In this document: piece after piece, positions 55,989 to 64,000 of the stretch | How positions within the stretch are numbered: position 1 is the stretch's first letter | How the letters are laid out: every line of letters begins with the position of its first letter | Origin: Oscheius onirici | Lineage: Eukaryota > Nematoda > Chromadorea > Rhabditida > Rhabditidae | DNA: 64,000 nt | Direction of reading: 5' to 3' | NCBI GenBank assembly: GCA_932521025.1 | Contig: OW051468.1 | Location: forward strand, 8,432,064 to 8,496,063 | The notes under the pieces: model-generated | Seen by the model: only the letters and a program-made list of their open reading frames with translations | The model's database searches: none | Told to the model about the DNA's origin: nothing | Translations under genes and position numbers: made by a program

Positions 55989-57375
55989 TCACGGGGCTTC
56001 ATGATCATCATATGCCTTTAAAAGATCAAAGAAGGCTTGAACCTTCAAAGCGGAATCGGGATCTTCACAGTAACCGGAGTAATCCAATGGGATAGGGTTC
56101 TTGGCAAGGGGACGTACTTCGACTAAATCATTGAAAGAACGAATGTTTGCATGAACAAAAAGGCGGTTGTCACCGGTCTTAGCGATGACGAGAAAATGGG
56201 TCTCCGGATTGGTTACAACAACTGTGATACTATTGTTTGCTTCAGTATGGACGTGGGTGTTATTTCCAGACACAGCTCCAAGGAAATCCTCCTCATATTT
56301 GCAGTTAATAACTTCAGTCTTATAGGTCCAGCCACCTGAGCGCCATTTCTAAAGCGGTAACTGTGAGAACGAGAGACAGAGGGAGACAAACCTGGACAAT
56401 TTTAGACAGCAACTCCTGAGTAATCCATCTGCAAATGAATTGTTCAGCTAGATATAAGATCTTCTCTGTATGTACGGCAAGGTCAAAACGATCACCTAGT
56501 ATCTCTTTTGGTTTCTGGAAGAGAGTTTCAAACTTGTTCTACTCAAAAACGTTACCAGTGCTTCTGCATGTTCTTTGAGAGCCTCCAAATCCGAAAAAAA
56601 AATAAAGTTGCAGACGTTTACCAATCACCCACGGCTTCACACTCAGCTTGGGACCGCCCGGAACTAGCACGATATTAAGCCTTGTGAATGGCCATTTCAT
56701 TTGATTGAAAATACCAGAAAGACCGTCGCCATCCTATGCACTTTTCTCGCTATCAAAAGTGAACGGTAGAGATGAATTGGAGTAGCCAGAGGTATCACAA
56801 AGCCCCTTTCGGTGAGTTCTACCACGACTGAATAATATCCCATCGCCCTGGAAGTCTTACCGTTTTTTTAAATAATCCCTTACATTAGGAAATGCATGCC
56901 AGTGCGGAATGCGAATGTTGAACTTGGTCAAGTTTTTGTTCAACATCCTGTAGACAGCCTTGCAGAAACGAAGAGACCGCACAAAAGCCCTTGGATGCAT
57001 CTGAAATGGACAACTACTGATTCTGTCTCTTGATTACTTTGTCGTTGTACTCACATTGTCAGCTTTATCTGTCTACCTGACACGTTTCTTTTACGTTAAT
57101 TTTAAGCTCTCTTTATCTGTCGCTATCTTTCACTCTCTCTTTATGTTTCTCTCTGTTTCCGCCTCTCCTTGGAAAATACAGCTAGAAGATCGTTGCGCTC
57201 AAATTTCTCCAGATCAACTGGTTCCGGAAGTGGAAGAGAATAGCTAGTTCGTTTTTCAATAGCTACCAGAAAATGATTTTTCGTTTTGATGCCAATGCCA
57301 TACGTATTTTTCACGTGATAGCCTTCCAGCTGGGATTTTATAAAGTCTTGTCTTCGATTTTAGGATATTGGACTA
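55989..57375 (-). CDS. MED17-like protein (tentative), incomplete model
   Basis: Clear minus-strand exons: 55989-56348 (KWRSGGWTYKTEVINCKY..., SITVVVTNPETHFLVIAKTG, ends KAYDDHEAP), 56392-56514 (FDLAVHTEKILYLAEQFICR...), about 56,885-57,002 (MHPRAFVRSLRFCKAVYRML, NIRIPHWHAFPN), and upstream about 57,210-57,360 (QLEGYHVKNTYGIGIKTKNH, LPLPEPVDLEKFERNDLLA). The middle (56,550-56,870) contains coding-like text (IFNQMKWPFTRLNIVLVPGG) but joining it requires an unusual acceptor or leaves an in-frame TAG near 56,735. The C-terminal 'ITV..P......I....GDNRLFVH' block resembles Mediator MED17 from memory, and the HW motif upstream also fits, but this is weak. The start codon was not found. Confidence 0.45.
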
Positions 57376-57757
57376 TTGATTTAAAGTTCATTGCTTTGCT
57401 TTTAAATTGCAGCTGGAACTGCTACAAAAAAATGAAAAAGGAATAGCGATTCACTTCAGGTTTGTACATCCGTTTTAGAGTTCGAACAAGAGGAATCGAC
57501 TATTCTTCTTATTTCGGAAGTTATTCCCTATCTTGAACACAGACGCCAGGAAAACGAAAAGAAGGATGAGCTTGAAGATCTTTCCGAGGTAATTTTCATT
57601 CGTTTGGGAAAAAAATGTTTCGTCCCATTCTGTCGTCAATACGTTGGACTACGCTCGCCGAATGTGCCGCTTCAAAAATCGCGAGACTACTCCAGTCGTG
57701 GATACTGTGACAAATCATTTTAATCCTCAAAATTGACTCACTTTGCACATTCCGGGC
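57376..57757. other. junction region between MED17-like gene and CDO pseudogene
   Basis: Contains a block open on both strands (57,479-57,589; plus-strand reading STILLISEVIPYLEHRRQEN with a following GTAATT donor). Strand and gene membership are unresolved. It may hold more 5' exons of the MED17-like gene or an unrelated fragment. Confidence 0.35.
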
Positions 57758-58020
57758 TCTCAGCTAAGAAGAAGCATATTGTAGCGACCATCGCCGGTAT
57801 CGACTAAGTTTCTGGTATAGTTTCGGTCGTCAAAGCGGGCAAATTTGTTCCAATAGGAGCATCGGCTCTTGTAAGAAGAAAGAAGCGTTTCGGCTTCTTC
57901 GGTGGCTATGGGTTCTTGGGAAAAGAAGGTTTTCAGCTGACCGATCAGTTCGTTCATAATTGTGAACAATGTGTTAGCGGGGTTGATGCAGTTCGTGACG
58001 TTTTCGCTGGATCCCAAATT
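57758..58020 (-). pseudogene. truncated cysteine dioxygenase pseudogene
   Basis: The minus strand repeats exon 1 of the intact CDO gene at 58,226: [58 protein letters not shown], then TGA where the intact gene has TGG of CWGPG. A two-base loss follows in the GTGCAAAG stretch, and exon 2 is recognisable for only ~10 bases (TATCCACGAC) before homology ends. About 30 bases of 5' flank are also shared. It lacks all iron ligands. Arranged head to head with the intact gene, 205 bases apart. Confidence 0.88.
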
Positions 58021-58225
58021 GCTAAAATCTAGTCTTTATTAACAAAATTTGTAACTAATTTTTACTCTAGGCCGACGCACTCCTTCTCCCACTGACCGTT
58101 TATCGCAACAAGTTTTTCCCCGCTTCCGTTAGATTCAGCTGTTTCTTTATGTGATCTTTTCGGAAATATAACCGGCTGCCTTCCTTGGGAAGGGTTGCAT
58201 CAGCCCCGCTGACACATTCACAATT

Positions 58226-59119
58226 ATGAACGAACTGATCGGTCAGCTAAAAGTCCTCTTTTCACAAGAACCCGTAGCCATCGAAGACGTCGAGAAGCTT
58301 CTTTCTTCTTACAAGAGCCGACGCTCCGACTGGAACAAATTTGCCCACTTTGACGACCGAAACTATACCAGAAACTTGGTCGATACCGGCGATGGTCGCT
58401 ACAACATGCTTCTTCTTTGCTGGGGACCTGGAATGTGCACAAAGTGAGTAAATTTTGAGGCTGAAAATGATCTATCAGTATCCACGACCATTCCGGCAGT
58501 CATTGCTTCGTCAAAGTTCTCGAAGGACAGCTGATGGAGACGAGATTTGCATTTCCGTCAACGGACGAGATAGGGCCTCTTCAAAATATTGGGGAAAGCA
58601 TAGCCGAGGAAAATGATGTCACTTATATGAGTGGTAAGCTTTCTTAACAGACTGTAGGCCTCAATTAGACACGGAAGAACTTCATTAGCTTGGGGCTAGA
58701 AGTACCGGTAATAATTGGCCTTTTCGACCAATCTTTTTGACTCAAACATTCTATTGATAATTTTTCGCGTTTTCACTTTTTGTTACTGTCTAACTATGTC
58801 TATCGAGTCCTCCGGGATATAAAAATTTACATGAAATGACTTCTAGACAATCTTGGCCTGCACAGAATGGAGAATCCATCACATTGTGAGCCGGCCGTGT
58901 CTCTGCACATCTACAGCCCGGCCTACCAGACTTGTCATCTTTTCGATCAGAGAACAAGTTTCCCAGGGTTTTTCCCAATGTGAATCAACTGTTTCAGGCC
59001 AGCGTCACGTCAGTCAGGTGACTTTCTGGTCGCGTTACGGTAGCAGAGTCGATGAGCAGGCTCCATTCGATGCTATTCGTCCCGACGCCACCGAACGGCC
59101 TTCATGTTCAAAGGGGTGA
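58226..59119 (+). CDS. CDO1: cysteine dioxygenase type I
   Basis: Four exons in phase: 58226-58443, 58479-58633, 58847-58957, 58998-59119; 201 residues, the usual CDO length. The substrate-binding Arg lies in [11 protein letters not shown]. The cupin metal ligands and the crosslinked Cys are in [19 protein letters not shown] (H-x-H plus following C) and the third His in LGLHRMEN. The crosslinked Tyr is in [20 protein letters not shown], followed by VTFWSRYG. The enzyme oxidises cysteine to cysteine sulfinate in the cytosol, controlling cysteine level and taurine/sulfate supply. In C. elegans cdo-1 is induced by cysteine/HIF-1; nothing in this promoter was verified for that. Intact as read. 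Confidence 0.95.
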
Positions 59120-59279
59120 ATTTCGAATGAACTTGAGCGGGATGTGTTTTTTTTTGGATGATAACCATCAAAGATCAGCATCAAACCGGTTAGCCAACTG
59201 TCGAACTTGGCTAAAACAGAAGTTTTGCGCTCAGCCGTTTATTAATGAAACAACAATAATTAACCTTATGGAATGGAGA

Positions 59280-60576
59280 TCAGCCGGAGAGACCAAAGAG
59301 TCGGATAGCGTCGCTGCCGCCGCGACCTCGGTTGTCCGTAGATTCACAAGAGTAGGCCATGACGAGATGGCGCGGATGCCAGGCTATTGAATACGTTCCT
59401 TCATCCGTAGGCAAATTGTAGACCCTGAAAAACAATTTCTGAACAGAATATAGGGCATTGAAAAAATACGAGAAAAAAACGAACCGTTGTCCATCGTCCG
59501 ACCAAGAGAGATCGAGGAAATGGTCTTCGCTGCCACTGGCCAGAAGCGTTCCATCGGACGAGAAGGCCACCGATCGTATCGCGTAATCCATTCGGGCCAT
59601 TGACGTCTCACAGCTCATGCTCTCCAGATCCCAAATTGATACGATGGCGTCATTTCCGCCAACGGCCATCTTCCTGCCATCTTTTGTGATATCCAGAGCT
59701 GCTAGAGTGCTTTGAGCCGAATGAGCTTGGAGAGACAGTACAGGCTCTAGTTCGGGCATGCTAAATTTGTTCTACATTTTCTGAAGAAAGTGACACAAAC
59801 CTCAAAATATCGACTTTTCCACTGCCCGTAGCGACAAAAAGATGCTTTCCGTTGGAATGGGGCATCATTTCAGTGGCTTCTCTGTTCATTTCGTACGTCT
59901 AAGACGATTTTTTTGGCAAAAAAGGCTTACAAACCTTGTAAACTTTGAGATTTTTGCTATCCACCACGGTAATCTTGTCATCTCGGCCATGGAACACGAT
60001 ATATCGATCGCAAATGGACCAGTTTACGTAAGAATTGGGGACTAGGAGATTTGTCTAATGGAAGCAAGCTAATTTGCTCACCTTTCGTCTCTATCATCGT
60101 ATGTTTCTTCGGCTGTCGGGTGTCCCAAAAGCAGACGGATCTATCTTCGCTGGCCGAGGCGAAAATATACGGATTCGCGTGCTGGAAGGCTACCTAAAAT
60201 TATCTTCTTTATTGGTCTAAATTCTGGAAAAATTACCTGATCAATTGATCCATTGTGAATAGAACTGTTAAAGTCTGGCGTCAGACGGCAAGAGTTGTCT
60301 ACTTGCATTATGCAGATTCGTCTAAATTTCCAGGTTTTTTTTAAAGTTTCAGCATACAACTCACTTGCTGCGACTGCCACAGGCCAATCTGGTCCCATCG
60401 CAGTTCCAGGACAGGCTGTGGACCTTAAAATTTGGATGAAAAAGACGAAAAGAGTAAAAAACCGTGTCAATTTGTAGATCCTTTCCACGGCTCCGTTGGT
60501 GTGTTTGAAAGTATTCGACGGCTTCCTGTCGCGTCCTCAGACGCGGTAGCCGGGCTTTGTTGACGACGGCAGTCAT
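59280..60576 (-). CDS. THOC3: THO complex subunit 3 (WD40)
   Basis: Eight exons on the minus strand from ATG 60576, one base after a TTTCAG, to TGA at 59280. Exon 1 encodes TAVVNKARLPRLRTRQEA. WD-type repeats follow: VHSLSWNCDGTRLACGS, VAFQHANPYIFASASEDRS with CFWDTRQP, VNWSICDRYIVFHGRDDKI, HSNGKHLFVATGSGKVDIL, LDITKDGRKMAVGGNDAIVS with IWDLESM, IRSVAFSSDGTLLASGSEDH, SIAWHPRHLVMAYSCES, ending AIRLFGLSG. The serial motifs and the terminal '(V/I)(K/R)LFGL' match THOC3/TEX1, part of the THO/TREX complex coupling transcription to mRNA export. The start lies 148 bases downstream of the stop of the orotate phosphoribosyltransferase gene on the same strand. Confidence 0.9.
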
Positions 60577-60724
60577 TCTGAAACCATTTGAGCCAGTTCA
60601 AAATGACAAGTTTGATAATTTTTTGCGAAAAACACAAGCAGCGCCTCGTAGAGAAATGGACTTTGAAAAATTTATCCCCGAAATTAACAACAGTGAAAGA
60701 AAACAACGTAACAAGAGTGTAAAA
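60577..60724 (-). promoter_or_regulatory. candidate operon intercistronic region (OPRT-THOC3)
   Basis: A 148-base gap between the OPRT stop and the THOC3 ATG on the same strand, ending in GGTTTCAGA before the ATG. Spacing and acceptor suit SL2-type trans-splicing of a downstream cistron in a nematode operon. Inferred from layout only. Confidence 0.5.
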
Positions 60725-61665
60725 TTAAAACGGTTTGCGAAGGTGCTCGATAATCTCCGTCTTACGGCCAGCCGTGATGATGGACTTTTCGACCAGACAG
60801 TCCAGAATAATCTCCATGGTCAGGAGGCTGTGATAATTAATTCCGTTCTTTTCAAGCATCTCTCCGCCACCTTGCTGACGATCCAGAATCGATATCGAGT
60901 CGATTACCTGAAAGAAAAGGAGTTAAATACGTGTTTTCCTCCGTTTTGAGCCTCGAACATCCTTTGAACAGGCTCGAAAAGAACCCTGGTAATCAGAAAT
61001 ACATTCATGCCAAGTTTGCTGGCCATTCAAAGCTAGCAGTGCGATATATGCGGCTCAGACGAATACGAACGTGGCTTCCAGTTTACAATGAGATTCGTTG
61101 AACATTTCAAGGCTCTGAATGAAATGAAAAAAATTACCTCCAGTCCGTCCTCTTTGAGTCCTTCGGCAGTTTCGCGAATCGAATCCCCGTGGGTGACGAC
61201 GTCTTCGACGAGCAGAACGCGTTTTCCAGTCTCGTAAATTCCCTCGACCATTTGCTTCGTTCCGTGACTTTTGGCTTCCTTGCGTCGCATCAACATCGGC
61301 ACGTCCAGAATGCTGCTGACGAGCTGAAAAAGCATATTTTGAAGAAATAGGGTGGAAAACGACTTACCGTTGCCAGCGGGATAGCAGCATACGGCACGCC
61401 GATGATGTAGTCGAATTTTATGTCCTTTTCTTTGATAACTTTGACCATATCTTCAGCGGCTTGACGGAGAACAGCCGGTCGGCTAATGAGACGTCGGAGA
61501 TCGATGTAAATGGGCGTCATCTACAAACTAATGTATTTTGGTTTAAAAGAAGCATACCTGGCCACTTTTCAGGTAAAATTCTCCAAAACGAAAGACCTCG
61601 AGGTCCATGAAAGAGTTAAACAGCTTGACTTGGCGGTCAGAGACTGTAGATCCGTTTGTGGTCAT
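60725..61665 (-). CDS. orotate phosphoribosyltransferase (stand-alone OPRT)
   Basis: Four exons in phase: 61558-61665, 61368-61520, 61138-61323, 60725-60907; 209 residues. The ATG immediately follows a CTCTTAG acceptor. Motifs: FGEFYLKSGQMTPIYIDLRR, FDYIIGVPYAAIPLAT, VPMLMRRKEAKSHGTKQMVE (catalytic Lys loop), GKRVLLVEDVVTHGDS (PRPP loop) and SISILDRQQGGGEML. It makes OMP from orotate and PRPP in pyrimidine synthesis. The protein ends 60 residues after the last splice (EHLRKPF) with no OMP decarboxylase domain, unlike bifunctional UMP synthase; a separate OPRT paralogue is known in nematodes. Likely first gene of a two-gene operon with THOC3. Confidence 0.92.
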
Positions 61666-62426
61666 CTAAGAGCAGAAAATTGGCTTGAATTTGGGTTCGT
61701 GGTAATGATAAAAACTATCATGTGGCAGAAATGGGCGCAAATCTACGAGGGTACTAAGGAAGGAGACTGATTCATAGATTTATCGGTGGTATTAGATGTT
61801 GTGAGAGTTGAATAGGGCCATAGAAGGCACCCTATTTATTTGGGCGATGGTTGGTCGAGAGTACAGACAGGCGATAATGAGATTACAAGAACAGGCATGT
61901 GCGTAAGAAAACAAACTAATCAAATCTTGCCAGATAAAGAAGGAAATTATCGTAAACTTTTGGCATTTTTTTTTACTGAAATAGGCACAAAGGTTTAACA
62001 CACTTCTACAGCTCAAAATGATGAAAAAGGAAAGTTCTAGCTGCTTGGGCTGCCTGCCAACCTACTAGTACCGGGTTGTTTGATGCAAAATGTGAAAGGC
62101 AGACAGTGTGAACTTTTATCGGTTGATAAAATGACCAGTGTACCGGTTTACGACGAAAATTGATTTGTCTGTGAAAAAGGCTGAAAATTCGATGGGGAGC
62201 TTTCCCTTCGCTAATTTTCACGTAACCGAACACAATATTAGATTTTCAACTGGTTACATCGGCTTGAGTCACACTTGAGTGAAAAACAGGTCACGTTTCT
62301 AGGAATTCAGCAACAAAAACATGTAATTGACAGAAGCAAACTGCACAACTTTAAGTATACCGCGAGAATCAACTAATCTTCATTAACAACAAAGTCTAAA
62401 CAGCATACACAAAAAAAGTGAGTTTC
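61666..62426. other. intergenic
   Basis: 760 bases between MRPS6 and OPRT on the same strand. No repeat family or gene recognised. It probably contains the OPRT-THOC3 promoter. Confidence 0.45.
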
Positions 62427-63077
62427 TTACGGCCTGGGCGTAGAAATTGGGTAGCTTTTCGGGATAGTCTTCCACTCCTTTTCCGTCCTTTTGAAGATCA
62501 TTTGTCGTGTAAAGTGGCCCATTTTCTGATTTTCGCGGAGCTGTTTTACGGTCTGAAAAAAGGAATTATATTATGGAAAACAAGGGAAATACTTCTCGTT
62601 CAACTGGCGGCTTGAGTATTTCCTCCAAATTGCAGTCAAACGGCTTCTGTTTAGTTTCGATAGGAAGAACTTCGACGTGAACCTGGAAAAAGTCGTTTAA
62701 ACTGATAAACGGAACCGGCTTACAGTGTCAAGATCATTGTGGAAAATGGATTTTGTCGTTTTACGAGCATCTGTGGACATGTGTGTACGGAATAGGAAAA
62801 AACTGAAAGAAAAAAATTAATCTCAGCTATATAAAATAAACGTACTTTGACGCATAAACAGGATCTCCCGTCTGTTTCGTGATTCGTTTGTATGGCAAAT
62901 CCTTGTGGCCGAGAGATTCGACTTTTTCTATTACGGCGCCATGGTCAAGAAGAGTATTCCCTGCTCGGACGAGTGTTTTGACGAGATCAGCCTGAAAATT
63001 TGGTTCTAAAATAGCTTGAAACATGAACCAACCTTCGATAATGACCGTGTTATCAATGTAACTTCATACAGAGGCAT
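62427..63077 (-). CDS. mrps-6: mitochondrial ribosomal protein bS6m (MRPS6)
   Basis: Five exons in phase: 63033-63077 (MPLYEVTLITRSLSK), 62846-62991, 62724-62802, 62593-62682, 62427-62552; 161 residues. The bS6 fold is seen in MPLYEVTLITR (strand 1), VKTLVRAGNTLLDHGAVIEK (helix 1), VESLGHKDLPYKRI (strand 2, matching 'LG.R.LPY.I') and a third strand/helix with FFLFRTHMSTDARKTTK. A C-terminal extension ends PKSYPISTPRP. It is a small-subunit protein of the mitochondrial ribosome, imported from the cytosol. A TTTTTCAG lies 6 bases before the ATG, fitting trans-splicing. Confidence 0.88.
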
Positions 63078-63774
63078 GTTTATCTGAAAAATAGCAATGT
63101 TTTGAGATGTCGAGGGCGAAGATGACGCGAAGAAGATATTGTGGCTTTACGAACAAAATTTAGGAGGAAACATTTGGAGCGCGATTACTTCGCCGAGTTG
63201 TCGAAACATAGCCTTCGAAGACTAAAAAAGTGAATAATCAGCTTTGGAATCGCTAAAACATAGATCGGTTAGAAAAAGGGACGTTTCTGCCAAATTATTT
63301 TCTGGACATGATAAAATTGGCGTTTCTCTATCATCAGCAGTCAATTTTGAGCAACCAAAACTTAGAAAAACGAAAAAATAAAAGGAAAATGGAGAAAACG
63401 CAGCAGTTTCGAGAAATTTATCAGATTTTCAAATGGATGAAATTCGCGCGTACATTTATAGGTTGAAAAGTACTGTAAAAATATTTACCACTGTCACTAA
63501 ATTTTCTAGCTTTTCCATTGTTTACCTTCTCGTTTCTATGCTAGCTAAATCTCACGCATTACTCCAGAAGCAAATTGTTCGATCCATTGAATCCATTTGG
63601 TCAATCGAGACCTGATAACGCGCTACTAATCAATAGTCTTTCCCTTACAATAATTGTCTCCTCATTCTTCAGTAGCCTTATTCACGGGTCCAGCGTTCCA
63701 TTACCTAAAAAGACTTTGATCTTTTGAACCGACACGTACTTCGCACTGTCTTCCTTGTCTGTTTCTCCAAGAAC
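63078..63774. other. intergenic, divergent promoter region
   Basis: Between MRPS6 (minus) and the terminal plus-strand gene. A 60-codon ORF at 63,433-63,615 has no family resemblance. It is likely a divergent promoter. Confidence 0.45.
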
Positions 63775-63824
63775 ATGGTTCGCGAGTGGAGACGTCTTCA
63801 GAAGATTGACGAGACGACCTACAT
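63775..63824 (+). CDS. first exon of an unidentified gene (runs off window end)
   Basis: ATG then VREWRRLQKIDETTY, ending in phase 2 at a perfect GTAAGT donor. An Arg/Trp-rich start like this occurs in several conserved small proteins, but 17 residues are not enough to name it. The following intron contains a tandem duplication (ACTAGGTTAGCCTTGAGTTT at about 63,860 and 63,905). Confidence 0.45.
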
Positions 63825-64000
63825 GTAAGTTTTGACACCAACGTTCGTTCGAACTAGGTACTAGGTTAGCCTTGAGTTTTTATTTTTTTTTTTCGTTTTT
63901 TCGAACTAGGTTAGCCTTGAGTTTTTATTCAATACTTCATATTTCTGAACACGTTTATTGAATTTGGCATGTAGACTGCATACAATCTGGCCGAAATTGA

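Noticed and set aside
57056-57247. plus-strand ORF with hydrophobic N-terminus
   Set aside because: The minus strand of the same segment reads a better protein (VDLEKFERNDLLAVFSKERR) continuous with the MED17-like gene.
1-64000. bacterial or phage-type defence system or CRISPR array
   Set aside because: Intron-rich nematode DNA. The direct and inverted repeats are irregularly spaced MITE-type elements with no spacer array, and apart from the NADAR domain no defence-associated family was recognised.

Overview
The window is nuclear DNA from a nematode, most likely a rhabditid (Caenorhabditis-like). The evidence is many 35-60 bp introns with GT...TTTCAG boundaries, ATGs sitting 0-10 bases after a TTTCAG-type acceptor (the pattern of spliced-leader addition), families typical of or expanded in nematodes (GT92 glycosyltransferase, major sperm protein domains, seven-pass chemoreceptors), and dispersed short repeats containing TTACGGTAA/CTACAGTAA-like words. 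All gene models were built by eye from splice sites, reading phase and remembered family motifs. No search was run, and exon ends may be off by 1-2 bases.

Layout. 0-0.65 kb: N-terminal exons of a Mediator MED1-like gene (minus). 1.0-3.5 kb: HBS1-type ribosome-rescue GTPase (plus). 3.9-5.6 kb: small unknown ORFs and a 95-residue coiled-coil gene. 6.7-9.4 kb: GT92 glycosyltransferase (minus). 9.6-16.2 kb: SCYL2-type pseudokinase (minus), possibly with alternative first exons up to 18.2 kb. 18.3-25.2 kb: gene-poor DNA with MITEs and tRNA-like repeats. 25.2-27.8 kb: GnRH/AKH-type GPCR (plus). 27.9-37.5 kb: three paralogous nematode chemoreceptors (minus), with a broken MSP-domain gene and an MSP fragment between the first and second. 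39.2 kb: intronless NADAR-domain gene. 40.7-43.9 kb: KCTD-like BTB gene and a 9-exon epoxide hydrolase, tail to tail. 46.6-52.5 kb: hlh-2/daughterless class I bHLH gene with two first exons and a long 5' intron. 52.8-54.6 kb: long-terminal-inverted-repeat element. 54.8-63.1 kb, compact: ZCCHC4/EEF1AKMT1-type methyltransferase, MED17-like gene, cysteine dioxygenase pseudogene head to head with an intact cysteine dioxygenase, THOC3, stand-alone orotate phosphoribosyltransferase and mitochondrial ribosomal protein S6. The window ends in the first exon of a plus-strand gene.

The intergenic and intronic DNA is unusually rich in fold-back elements: a family of short hairpins (8 copies seen), a ~220 bp MITE (4 copies), at least five larger unrelated palindromes or long-TIR elements, a ~350 bp dispersed element, and a tRNA-like repeat. 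Most genes are ordinary housekeeping, signalling or developmental genes. The most interesting points are the intronless NADAR gene, the chemoreceptor trio (one with an abnormal splice donor, one with lost introns), the CDO gene/pseudogene inverted pair, the decayed MSP gene, and the diversity of fold-back DNA. I found no convincing wholly new multi-gene system.
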